This document shows, piece by piece, positions 42,692 through 50,280 of a DNA stretch of 64,000 nucleotides (positions are counted from its first letter, which is position 1; each line of letters begins with the position of its first letter). The notes beneath the pieces are model-generated. The model was not told the DNA's origin. It saw only the letters and a program-made list of their open reading frames with translations, and ran no database searches. The DNA is taken from contig NZ_CP109473.1 of assembly GCF_036227405.1 (NCBI RefSeq), forward strand, positions 3,844,001 through 3,908,000, written 5' to 3'. The stretch is from Streptomyces sp. NBC_01460. GTDB lineage: Bacteria; Actinomycetota; Actinomycetes; Streptomycetales; Streptomycetaceae. A program made the position numbers and the translations under genes.

Positions 42692-42924
42692 TGGGCGGCT
42701 CCTCGTCTGGCGGTATCGGGCTTGCACGCCCCTGCCGCCGGGTCGGATCTCACGGGATTGCTGGGGAGTTTCGGGGCCTCCGGCGTTGCACCGCCGGAGG
42801 CTCTCCCTTTGCTCGCGGGGGTTTCGGTACCGCGAGCGACCACGGACAGTACGTCCACGCCGTGCCGGAGTCCAGCGTTTCTGTGTCAGCTCAGCGCAAA
42901 AGGGCCTGTGGTGCGCCAAGCGCC

Positions 42925-43155
42925 TCACGCGGCCAGCCCAAGCAGGGCCAACAGGTCTGCGGTCACCACCCGGTAGGCGTTCCCGAGCCGGAGCACCTTG
43001 CACGGGTACTGACCGCGCTTGGCCAGCTCGTACCCCTTGCTCCGGCCGAGCCCCAGCGCTCGGTTACCTGTCTCCAGGTCAATGGCTGCAGGGAGGTCCA
43101 GAAGTTCCCCGCGGCTCATCCCCTTCGCTCGCCCGGCTTCCTCGTTCTCGCGCAT
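42925..43155 (-). CDS. Excisionase-like helix-turn-helix protein
   Basis: A 76-residue protein. LDLPAAIDLETGNRALGLGRSKGYELAKRG, then YPCKVLRLGNAYRVVTADLLALLG, is the winged helix of Xis/MerR-like DNA-binding proteins of actinomycete elements (key residues GRSKGYELAKRG). ATG 43155 has GGAG five bases upstream. It lies between the DUF3631 gene and the divergent regulator-integrase operon. It likely directs excision by the tyrosine integrase. Confidence 0.82.
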   Translation of the reverse strand: MRENEEAGRAKGMSRGELLDLPAAIDLETGNRALGLGRSKGYELAKRGQYPCKVLRLGNAYRVVTADLLALLGLAA

Positions 43156-43215
43156 GCGCACTCCATCCATGACTGAGCCCACGGCGAACGCGACCTCCGC
43201 GCCCGTCTCCAGGTC

Positions 43216-43257
43216 TTGGAATCAACGCTAAGCGAGCTAATGTGTCTTCATGACACA
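43216..43257 (+). promoter_or_regulatory. Promoter and overlapping palindromic operator of the XRE-integrase operon
   Basis: TTGGAA (43216-43221), a 16-bp spacer and TAATGT (43238-43243) form a promoter whose expected start is at or next to the ATG at 43250; no ribosome site lies upstream, so the message is probably leaderless. TGTGTC (43241-43246) and GACACA (43252-43257) form a perfect palindrome over the -10 box and start codon, a likely operator for the XRE protein itself. Confidence 0.6.
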
Positions 43258-43951
43258 ACGCCGTACCCATCCTGAAGAGAAGAAGGCCAACGAGGGGGAC
43301 GACGTCCCGGAGTGGGTGGACCAGGTCATGTCCACCGTGGCCGGCGAGGTCCGCAGACGGCGGAGGGAACTGGGTTGGAGCGCACAAGACTTGGCCGACA
43401 GATGCGCGGAGATCGGCCATTCGATCCCCCGCAACGTCATCGCCAACATGGAGTCCGGGCGCCGCTCTAACCTGCCCCTGGTCGACGTCATGGTGCTGGC
43501 CGAGGCGCTGAACACCCCGCCCATCTGCCTCCTCTATCCCGTCGGCTACGTCGAGGACGTACAGCGGCTCCCGCTCCAGCACCCCATCACGGCGCTGGAC
43601 GCGCTGCGCAGGTTCACCGGGGAGGAGACCGACCTCGGCGCGGACGACGACATGCTCCGCTACTTCCGGGCCCACCACGCCGCCCAGGAGCAGATGCGCC
43701 GCGCGCAGCAAGACGAGGAGCACGCCCGCTACCTGGCCAAAACCGCCCACAACGCGGATCGAAAGGCTGAGGCCCTCAGAGCCCAGGCGCAGGCCGCCGT
43801 AGCCGCTGAGAAGGCCAACAGGCGCCTGCACCGAGTCCGCGCCTTCATCGAGGAAGAAGGCGTCACACCCCCACACCTGTGGCCCGACGTCATCAGCGCC
43901 ATCGAATCCACCGCCACCGGACCCGACACCACCGAGGAGAATAATCTTTGA
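43250..43951 (+). CDS. XRE-family regulator of the element
   Basis: A 233-residue protein. Residues 25-95 form an XRE helix-turn-helix (LGWSAQDLADRCAEIGHSIPRNVIANMESGRRS). The second half is a long charged helix (EQMRRAQQDEEHARYLAK, AEALRAQAQAAVAAEKANRR), likely a coiled coil for dimerisation. It probably represses the element's genes, including its own promoter, whose palindrome covers the start codon. The stop overlaps the integrase TTG start (TTGA). ATG 43250 has no ribosome site, consistent with leaderless translation. Confidence 0.88.
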   Translation: MTQRRTHPEEKKANEGDDVPEWVDQVMSTVAGEVRRRRRELGWSAQDLADRCAEIGHSIPRNVIANMESGRRSNLPLVDVMVLAEALNTPPICLLYPVGYVEDVQRLPLQHPITALDALRRFTGEETDLGADDDMLRYFRAHHAAQEQMRRAQQDEEHARYLAKTAHNADRKAEALRAQAQAAVAAEKANRRLHRVRAFIEEEGVTPPHLWPDVISAIESTATGPDTTEENNL

Positions 43952-45567
43952 AGGGCTCCACCTACCGCCGCTGCTCCTGCCGCGACTCGAACACCGGCAA
44001 GGAACTCGGCTCCTCCTGCCCCAAGCGCAACAGCAGGAACCACTGCACCTACTCCGTACGCCAGGAGCTCTCACCCCGCGAGGACGGCAGCCGCCGCTCC
44101 TTCGCCCGGGGCGGGTACGCCAGCCTCAAAGCCGCCCAGGCCGACCTCGACCACGTACGCGCCCTCCTCGGGCTCGCCGATTCGGACGACCCCGAGGGCA
44201 CCGAACTCATCGCCGAGATGCTGGCCGAGGTCAGCCGCGAACGCTCGCCCCTGCCCGAGGTCGAGGAGACCAAGCGGCGCCTCAACGCCGGCCAGGACCT
44301 CATCGGCAGCCTGACCGTCGCCGAATGGCTCGACCGGTGGCTGGCCGGCAAGCGCATACGCAAGTCCGGCCTCAACCGCTACGAGACCGATATCCGCGTC
44401 CATCTGAAGCCGCGCATCGGCAACCGGCGCCTGGACCGGCTGCGCGTCAGCCACCTCAGCGAGATGTTCACCGACATCCGTGAGGCCAACGCCCAGATCT
44501 TGGAGGACAACGCCCAGCGACGGACCGCACTCGACAACCTGGCGACGGTGCCGTGGAAGGGCGTCGGGAACCGCGCCCGCCGCAAGGCCATGAAGGCCGC
44601 GATCGACGAGATGCCGCCCTTCAGGCGTGTCACCGGACCGGCCACGCGCCTGCACGTGAAAGCCACCCTCCGGGCCGCCCTGAATGACGCGATCGGGCAG
44701 CAGATCATTACGTTCAACCCGGCCGCCCACGTCGAGATCGACCCTGTACGCAAGCCGAAGGCGCTCGTGTGGACCGATGAGCGGGTCGCCAAGTGGGAGC
44801 AGACGGGCGAGAAGCCGTCACCCGTGATGGTCTGGACTCCTCAGCAAACCGGTGCCTTCCTCGACTTCGTCGCCGAGGACCGGCTGTACGCGATGTGGCA
44901 CCTGATCGCCTTCCGGGGCCTGCGCCGTGGCGAGGCATGCGGGCAGCCGTGGTCGGAGACGAATCTCGACACCCACTTCCTCACCGTCTCCTCTCAACTC
45001 GTGCAGGACGGTTGGGAAGTGGAGGCGTCCGATCCTAAGACCGACAGCGGTTCCCGCGTGGTCGCCCTTGACGACGACACCGTCGATGTCCTGAAGCACC
45101 ACCGAGAACGGCAGGACAAGGCCCGCGAAGAGTGGGGTACAGCCTGGATCGAGACCGGCCACGTCTTCACACAGGAAGACGGCTCCTGGCTCCACCCCGG
45201 CAAGGTGACCGACCTCTTCGAGCGCCTCGTCGCCGCCTCCGGCCTCCCGCCGATCCGCCTGCACGACCTGCGGCACGGCGCGGCCACCCTCATGCTCGCC
45301 GCTGGCATCGACATCAAGATCGTCTCGGACACGCTCGGGCACAGCGACACCCGAATCACGCGGGATATCTACCAGAGCGTCCTCCCCCACGTCGGCAAGA
45401 GCGCAGCCGAGGCCACCGCGAAGCTCGTCCCCCTCCAGCGCAAGACCGAGGCCGAGAAGGCCGCGCGCAAGACCGCGAAGGCCGCCAAGAAGGCCAAGAC
45501 GGAGAACCAGGCCAAGCGCAAGAAGAAAGACAAGGTCAAGAAGCCCAAGAAGGAGGGCTCTCAGTAG
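43948..45567 (+). CDS. int: Tyrosine recombinase/integrase
   Basis: A 539-residue integrase. The N-terminus is Cys-rich (YRRCSCRDSNTGKELGSSCP) followed by an AP2-like arm-binding region. The core-binding domain is about 115-215. The catalytic domain has Arg in FRGLRRGEACG, the HxxR in LHDLRHGAATLML, and His/Tyr in LGHSDTRITRDIYQ. The C-terminal 40 residues are nearly all Lys/Ala. TTG 43948 follows GAGGAGA. It should integrate at the tRNA-Thr site about 1.5 kb away; its sequence type matches integrases of actinomycete elements. Confidence 0.95.
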   Translation: MKGSTYRRCSCRDSNTGKELGSSCPKRNSRNHCTYSVRQELSPREDGSRRSFARGGYASLKAAQADLDHVRALLGLADSDDPEGTELIAEMLAEVSRERSPLPEVEETKRRLNAGQDLIGSLTVAEWLDRWLAGKRIRKSGLNRYETDIRVHLKPRIGNRRLDRLRVSHLSEMFTDIREANAQILEDNAQRRTALDNLATVPWKGVGNRARRKAMKAAIDEMPPFRRVTGPATRLHVKATLRAALNDAIGQQIITFNPAAHVEIDPVRKPKALVWTDERVAKWEQTGEKPSPVMVWTPQQTGAFLDFVAEDRLYAMWHLIAFRGLRRGEACGQPWSETNLDTHFLTVSSQLVQDGWEVEASDPKTDSGSRVVALDDDTVDVLKHHRERQDKAREEWGTAWIETGHVFTQEDGSWLHPGKVTDLFERLVAASGLPPIRLHDLRHGAATLMLAAGIDIKIVSDTLGHSDTRITRDIYQSVLPHVGKSAAEATAKLVPLQRKTEAEKAARKTAKAAKKAKTENQAKRKKKDKVKKPKKEGSQ

Positions 45568-45622
45568 TGAGAGCCTTTTCCGGACGGCCGCCTGCCTCAG
45601 GAGCCGGACAGACCTATCAGGT

Positions 45623-46672
45623 CTATGCGGGGCCAAGGTTCACTAGCACCGCACCTGCAACTCGCTTATCGGCCGGTTCCCCCTCAGCACCACGGATCAT
45701 GGCTCGCACCCGCTGAGGAAGCCGGCGCACTGGACGGTCCGCCATCTCCCGTAGCTGTACGCGAAGGGCACGTTCGGTACGACTAAGCGGCGCTGCAATA
45801 CGCGTCGTCTCGTGATCGGACCACCAGCGGTCCTCCTCGCCGTCGTGCTGATGACGATCAACCCGGCCCAACTCGTTTGAGCTGGAGGACCTGATCGGAA
45901 GCCTAGCCACTCCTGAAGGAGCTTTCGAAAGTTCTGCCTCCTCCTCAAGCTCCGCAAGAGCTGTTTGGTGCAGACTCAGCACCCTCCCGTAAGCAACTTC
46001 CAGGCTCGGCGCATGGGATTCACTCCCATCACAAAGGATGCGATTCCACGGACGACTGCGATGCTTCACATATCGCGTGCTCACGCGCTCTCCGCGAAGG
46101 GTCTGCTTGACAACCAGGGCCGACGCTATGGTGCATCCCAGCTGCCCCTCGGTGAAGGGGCCATGGTCGCAGCCCACCCACGGCTTGCCTGGTCGAATCT
46201 GTGGCCAGTTGAGGTGGTTGTAGAAGACGTAGGCAGGGATGCAGCCTGCCTTCATGGCGTCTTCGATCAGAAGATCATTCTGATACCTGTCGCCGTCGGG
46301 TCGATACCGCAGGTCGTATCCGCCATTCCGATTGGCACGCTTCGCTTGGACTCGCATGCCGAACCCCACGGCCCCAGAATGAAACCACCACTCCCAGTCC
46401 GCCCCATTCGAGCGCTCCTCGTCGCTCGCGAACGGACGGATCGCCACCCGGTCTCCATGGGCCCGATCGATGGCCCGGAGATTTTCCTCGGTGTGCGTCA
46501 CTTCGCTCGATGGCCAGCCCCTACGGTGTTCGGCAGCCAGAGCTGCGAAGGTTAGTTCGGCCCGCCGAGCCAGAGTTCCGCACAGTGAGCCGACCATAGA
46601 TGTGCGCACACCACAGGCCCGACAAAATGTGTCATTCTCACCAACCTGCTGCCCGCAATTGCAACGCGCCAA
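45623..46672 (-). CDS. Zinc-ribbon DUF6615-like protein with possible nuclease core
   Basis: A 349-residue protein. The N-terminal CNCGQQVGENDTFCRACG is a double CxC/CxxC zinc ribbon. The core VTHTEENL, then NGADWEWWFHSGAVGFGMRVQAKR, resembles DUF6615. The D-W-E...QxK pattern could be a PD-(D/E)xK-type active site, which I infer only from spacing. The C-terminal 120 residues look helical and charged. TTG 46672 is needed to include the zinc ribbon; AAGG is four bases upstream. Its place between integrase and attR is a common slot for cargo such as defence genes. Confidence 0.65.
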   Translation of the reverse strand: MARCNCGQQVGENDTFCRACGVRTSMVGSLCGTLARRAELTFAALAAEHRRGWPSSEVTHTEENLRAIDRAHGDRVAIRPFASDEERSNGADWEWWFHSGAVGFGMRVQAKRANRNGGYDLRYRPDGDRYQNDLLIEDAMKAGCIPAYVFYNHLNWPQIRPGKPWVGCDHGPFTEGQLGCTIASALVVKQTLRGERVSTRYVKHRSRPWNRILCDGSESHAPSLEVAYGRVLSLHQTALAELEEEAELSKAPSGVARLPIRSSSSNELGRVDRHQHDGEEDRWWSDHETTRIAAPLSRTERALRVQLREMADRPVRRLPQRVRAMIRGAEGEPADKRVAGAVLVNLGPA

Positions 46673-47042
46673 TGCACCTTCACCCCTCCACGTTTCACCT
46701 GCCCAGCTTCGTCACTCTAGGCTGCTGCGGCCTTGCGTGAGCCCCATCAAAGCACTGCAGATTGGATCTTCGAGCATCCGATCGCGCCCCTTCCGCTCGG
46801 CGGCACTCGCCGTCCCAGGACTCCTCACCACGGGCATACACATCAAGCGTGAAGCGCGCGCCCGAGGATACTCAGCGATGCGGCAGACGGATCGAAAGTG
46901 ATGCTTTATCGCTCAGCGAATCGCATTGTTTGCGCCGCCAGCGTGCTCTGGTCGGCCCCTACTGGGCCGCTCCGCTCACGCATCGCTCACGCAAGCACTT
47001 CCACGGCATCCCCGTCGCGCGGTTCGACATGCCCTGGGCATG
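46673..47042. other. Element right-end DNA without a recognised gene
   Basis: I see no convincing gene. The stretch probably holds integrase arm-binding sites, as expected between int cargo and att, but I cannot define them. Short repeats of CTCACGCA/GCTCACGC type occur here and near 20.1 kb at the other end of the element. Confidence 0.4.
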
Positions 47043-47077
47043 AAAAAACCCCAGGTCACGGCGAGTGAGTCCTGGGG
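47043..47077 (-). terminator. tRNA-Thr terminator carried by the element
   Basis: On the minus strand CCCCAGG (47071-47077) pairs with CCTGGGG (47049-47055), followed by six T. It ends the tRNA-Thr transcript. Its inner 26 bp equal those of the displaced terminator at the left end. Confidence 0.8.
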
Positions 47078-47084
47078 TAATTCC

Positions 47085-47127
47085 GAGCCGCCTTCGGGAT
47101 TCGAACCCGAGACCTACGCATTACGAG
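47085..47127. other. attR: 43-bp integration repeat inside tRNA-Thr
   Basis: Identical to 19939-19981. It runs from one base past the tRNA 3' end to within the anticodon loop, so crossover in this block keeps the tRNA whole. Sequence diverges from 47128 on, which is the chromosomal 5' half of the tRNA. Confidence 0.9.
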
Positions 47128-47159
47128 TGCGTTGCTCTGGCCAACTGAGCTAAGGCGGC
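47086..47159 (-). tRNA. tRNA-Thr (anticodon CGT)
   Basis: A 74-nt cloverleaf. Acceptor GCCGCCT (47153-47159) pairs with AGGCGGC (47087-47093). The D stem is GCTC/GAGC, the anticodon stem ACGCA/TGCGT around loop CTCGTAA with anticodon CGT (47123-47125), and the T arm contains GGTTCGAATC. CCA is not encoded. It serves ACG codons and is the integration site of the element. Confidence 0.97.
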
Positions 47160-47257
47160 ACGCTCTGTCGCACCATGGTGCGGTCAGCAGCGACGCCAAG
47201 TCTACACAGTTTCGAGGAGTGCTCCGTACCGCCCGCCTCCGAAGACGTATCCGCAGG

Positions 47258-48787
47258 TCAGCTGCACTTCTTGCCGTCCTTGGGCGGTGTGCCGTCCAGC
47301 AGGTAGGTGTTGATCGCCGTGTCGATGCAGTCGCTGCCCCGGCCGTAGGCCGTGTGTCCGTCGCCCTCGTAGGTGAGCAGGGAGCCGGACGAGAGCTGGT
47401 CCGCCAGGGACTCGGCCCACTTGTACGGGGTGGCGGGGTCGCGCGTGGTGCCGACCACGACGATCGGCGCGGCACCCTCCGCCTCCGTGCGGTTCGGGGT
47501 GCCGGTGGGCTCGACGGGCCAGGAGTCGCAGTTCAGGGCCGCCCAGGCGAAGCCCCTACCGAAGACCGGGGAGGCCTCCTCGAACTCCGGGAGGGCCTTC
47601 TCCACCGCTGCGGGGCCGGAGAAGGCGGGGGGCAGGTCCAGGCAGTTCACGGCCGCGTTGGCGAACATCAGATTGGCGTACTCACCGTTGGGCTGGCGCT
47701 CGTAGTAGCTGTCGGCCAGGGACAGCAGGCCGGAACCGTCACCACGCCGGGCGCCGGCGACGGCTTCGCGGAGCTGGGGCCAGGCGGCCTCGTCGTACAT
47801 CGCCGCGATCACACCCGTGGTCGCCAGGGACTCGGTCAGCTTCCGGGTCTCGCCGGTCGGCACGGGCGCGGAGTCCAGATCGTCGAAGAGCTTCTTCAGG
47901 GCGGTCGCCGCGTCGGCGGTGGACGTGGTGCCGAGCGGGCAGTCCTTCTGCTTCACGCAGTCCGCGGCGAAGGACTGGAACGCGGCCTCGAATCCGGCGG
48001 TCTGATCGCGGTTGATGTCGATCGCGGGGAGCGAGGGGTCCATCGCTCCGTCCAGGACGAGCCGGCCCACCCGGGCGGGGAAGAGGTCGGCGTAGGTCGC
48101 GCCGAGGAACGTGCCGTACGACGCTCCGACGTAGTGCAGCTTCTCGTCACCGAGCAGGGAGCGCAGGATGTCCATGTCGCGTGCCGTCTCGATCGTGGAG
48201 ACGTGCGGGAGGATCTTCCCGGAGCGCTTCTCGCAGCCCTTCGCGAACTTCTCGAAGGACGTGTTCAGCGCTTCGACCTCCGCGCGGTCGTCGGGGGTCT
48301 GGTCCACCTGTGTGTAGGTGTCCATCTCCTTGCCGGTGAGGCACTCCACGGGTTCGCTGCGGGCGACCCCGCGCGGGTCGATCGCCACCATGTCGTACCG
48401 GGCGCGGACGGGGGCGGGGTAACCGATGGCCGCGTACCCCTGGAGGTAGTCGACGGCGGAACCGCCGGGACCGCCGGGATTCACCAGGAGCGAGCCGATG
48501 CGCTTGCCCGGTCCCGTGGCCTTCTTGCGGGAGACGGCCAGCCTGGCGTCCCCTCCGTCGGGCTTCCCGTAGTCCAGCGGCGCCTTCATCGTGGTGCACT
48601 GGAAGCCCTCCACGCCGCAGTCCCGCCAGCGCAGCGTCTGCCCGTAGTACGGCTCCAGCTCCTCGGCGACGGCCGATCCCGTCGCCGACGCGCTGGGCGC
48701 CGAACCGCCGGTGCTGCAGCCGGAGACGAGGAGGCCGGCAGTGCCGAGCCCGGTGGCGAAGATTCGGAGCAGGCGCCTGGTGTCCAT
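47258..48787 (-). CDS. Lipoprotein alpha/beta hydrolase (tripeptidyl aminopeptidase-like)
   Basis: A 509-residue protein with signal and lipobox (LLVSGCSTG, Cys about residue 24). The alpha/beta-hydrolase core has LLVNPGGPGGSA (oxyanion region), MVAIDPRGVARS, the nucleophile elbow GASYGTFLG, and a C-terminal TAP-like domain with VVVGTTRDPATPY (Asp) and GDGHTAYG (His). This order matches the Streptomyces SlpD/SlpE/Tap group of secreted tripeptidyl aminopeptidases. ATG 48787 is the second in frame and gives a proper signal peptide. It is the first gene right of the tRNA and has no link to the element. Confidence 0.92.
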   Translation of the reverse strand: MDTRRLLRIFATGLGTAGLLVSGCSTGGSAPSASATGSAVAEELEPYYGQTLRWRDCGVEGFQCTTMKAPLDYGKPDGGDARLAVSRKKATGPGKRIGSLLVNPGGPGGSAVDYLQGYAAIGYPAPVRARYDMVAIDPRGVARSEPVECLTGKEMDTYTQVDQTPDDRAEVEALNTSFEKFAKGCEKRSGKILPHVSTIETARDMDILRSLLGDEKLHYVGASYGTFLGATYADLFPARVGRLVLDGAMDPSLPAIDINRDQTAGFEAAFQSFAADCVKQKDCPLGTTSTADAATALKKLFDDLDSAPVPTGETRKLTESLATTGVIAAMYDEAAWPQLREAVAGARRGDGSGLLSLADSYYERQPNGEYANLMFANAAVNCLDLPPAFSGPAAVEKALPEFEEASPVFGRGFAWAALNCDSWPVEPTGTPNRTEAEGAAPIVVVGTTRDPATPYKWAESLADQLSSGSLLTYEGDGHTAYGRGSDCIDTAINTYLLDGTPPKDGKKCS

Positions 48788-48955
48788 CCCCGGAGCGTAG
48801 CCGCCACCTGACGACTCGACCGATTCCCTGCTCATACGGGTGAATTCGCACGCTCCGACGACGGACGGGGCCCTGCCCCCGGGGCGGTGACGCGCGCGAG
48901 ACGTCGCCGTGGGGGCTGTGACGCACGGCGTGTGTCGAGCGGGGAGGACGGGGCG

Positions 48956-50161
48956 TCAGCCCGCCCGGAGCGCCACCGCCATCGCCTCCACGGCGAGCAG
49001 GGGCGCGACGTTCCGGTCGAGCGCGCGACGGCAGGCGATCACGGCCTCGATCCGGCGCAGGGTGCGCTCGGGGGTGGACTCCTCGGCGATCCGGTCGAGG
49101 GCGTCCCGTACGTCGGTGTTGGCGAGGGCGATCCGGGAGCCGAGCTGGAGCGCCAGGACGTCACGGTAGAAGCCGGTGAGCTCGCTCAGCGCGAGATCGA
49201 GGCTGTCGCGCTGCGTACGCGTCCTCCGGCGCTTCTGCCGGTCCTCGAGCTCCTTCATCGCACCGGCGGTCCCGCGCGGCATCCGGCCCCCCGCCACGCC
49301 GCCGAGCGCCGCCTTCATGTCGTCCGTCTCCTTGACGTCGACCTCCTCGGCGACCTGCTTGGCGTCGTCCGTCGCCGTGTCGATCAGCTCCTGCGCCGCC
49401 TTGAGGCAGCCGCCCACGTCGTGGACGCGCAGCGGGAGCTTGAGCACGGCGGCGCGGCGGGCGCGCGCCCGCTCGTCCGTGGCCAGGCGGCGCGCCCGGC
49501 CGATGTGCCCCTGCGTGGCACGGGCGGCGGACGCGGCTCGCTCGGGGTCGATGCCGTCGCGCCGGATCAGGACGTCGGCCACGGCGTCCACGGGCGGGGT
49601 GCGCAGCGTGAGATGGCGGCAGCGGGAGCGGATCGTCGGCAGCACGTCCTCGAGGGACGGGGCGCAGAGCAGCCACACCGTGCGGGGCGCGGGCTCCTCC
49701 ACGGCCTTGAGCAGGACGTTGCCCGCGCCCTCGGTGAGACGGTCCGCGTCCTCCATGACGATGACCTGCCAGCGCCCCACGGCGGGGGACAGCTGGGCCC
49801 GGCGGACCAGCTCGCGGGTCTCCTTCACGCCGATCGAGAGCAGATCCGTGCGGATCACCTCGACGTCCGCGTGGGTGCCGATCAGGGCCGTGTGGCAGCC
49901 GTCGCAGAAGCCGCAGCCCGGCGCCCCGCCCAGGGCCCGGTCAGGGCTGGTGCACTGGAGCGCCGCAGCGAAGGCGCGGGCGGCGGTGGACCGGCCGGAC
50001 CCGGGCGGGCCCGTGAACAGCCAGGCGTGGGTCATCTTCGAGCCGGGCGGGACCGGCTTGCCCTCGGACTGAGCGGTGACCAGCGTGTCGGCGTCCCGGG
50101 CGGCGCCACCGAGCTGCTCCTGCACCCGGTCCTGTCCGACCAGGTCGTCCCATACGGTCAT
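48956..50161 (-). CDS. holB: DNA polymerase III delta' subunit
   Basis: A 401-residue clamp-loader protein: Walker A-like GPPGSGRST (Lys replaced by Arg, about residue 50), a zinc module with CGFCDGC, DADRLTEGAGNVLLKAVEEP and SRCRHLTLR (SRC motif). Actinobacterial delta' subunits have this shape. ATG 50161 is preferred to GTG 50167 because AGGG then stands at eight bases. tmk lies 119 bp upstream on the same strand. It loads the sliding clamp together with the gamma/tau and delta subunits. Confidence 0.9.
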   Translation of the reverse strand: MTVWDDLVGQDRVQEQLGGAARDADTLVTAQSEGKPVPPGSKMTHAWLFTGPPGSGRSTAARAFAAALQCTSPDRALGGAPGCGFCDGCHTALIGTHADVEVIRTDLLSIGVKETRELVRRAQLSPAVGRWQVIVMEDADRLTEGAGNVLLKAVEEPAPRTVWLLCAPSLEDVLPTIRSRCRHLTLRTPPVDAVADVLIRRDGIDPERAASAARATQGHIGRARRLATDERARARRAAVLKLPLRVHDVGGCLKAAQELIDTATDDAKQVAEEVDVKETDDMKAALGGVAGGRMPRGTAGAMKELEDRQKRRRTRTQRDSLDLALSELTGFYRDVLALQLGSRIALANTDVRDALDRIAEESTPERTLRRIEAVIACRRALDRNVAPLLAVEAMAVALRAG

Positions 50162-50280
50162 GGTCACCGCCCTTCCGTGGTGTGCTGCGGGAACGCCGGG
50201 ACTCCCGGCGCTTCCCCATTGTGCGGGAAGGGTCCGACAATCCCGGCGTTCCGTGCGCGGTCCCTCCGGCCTACCGCCCG

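Larger units (their letters stand above)
19939..47127. mobile_element. tRNA-Thr-integrated mobilizable element of about 27.1 kb (AIME-like)
   Basis: Exact 43-bp repeats at 19939-19981 and 47085-47127 bound the region; the right copy is part of an intact tRNA-Thr gene. Inside are a tyrosine integrase and excisionase-like protein, an XRE regulator, a DUF3631 ATPase, a DUF2637 membrane protein, and MobC/MobA relaxase proteins. No FtsK/TraB translocase or VirB4 is seen, which fits an actinomycete integrative and mobilizable element rather than a self-transmissible AICE. GC content is visibly lower than in the flanks, most strongly in the methylase gene and around 37.2-37.4 kb. Cargo is a restriction-like operon and a nucleotide-chemistry gene set. 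Confidence 0.88.

Noticed and set aside
46470..46901. 143-codon plus-strand frame near the right end
   Set aside because: Antisense to the DUF6615-like gene; no ribosome site.
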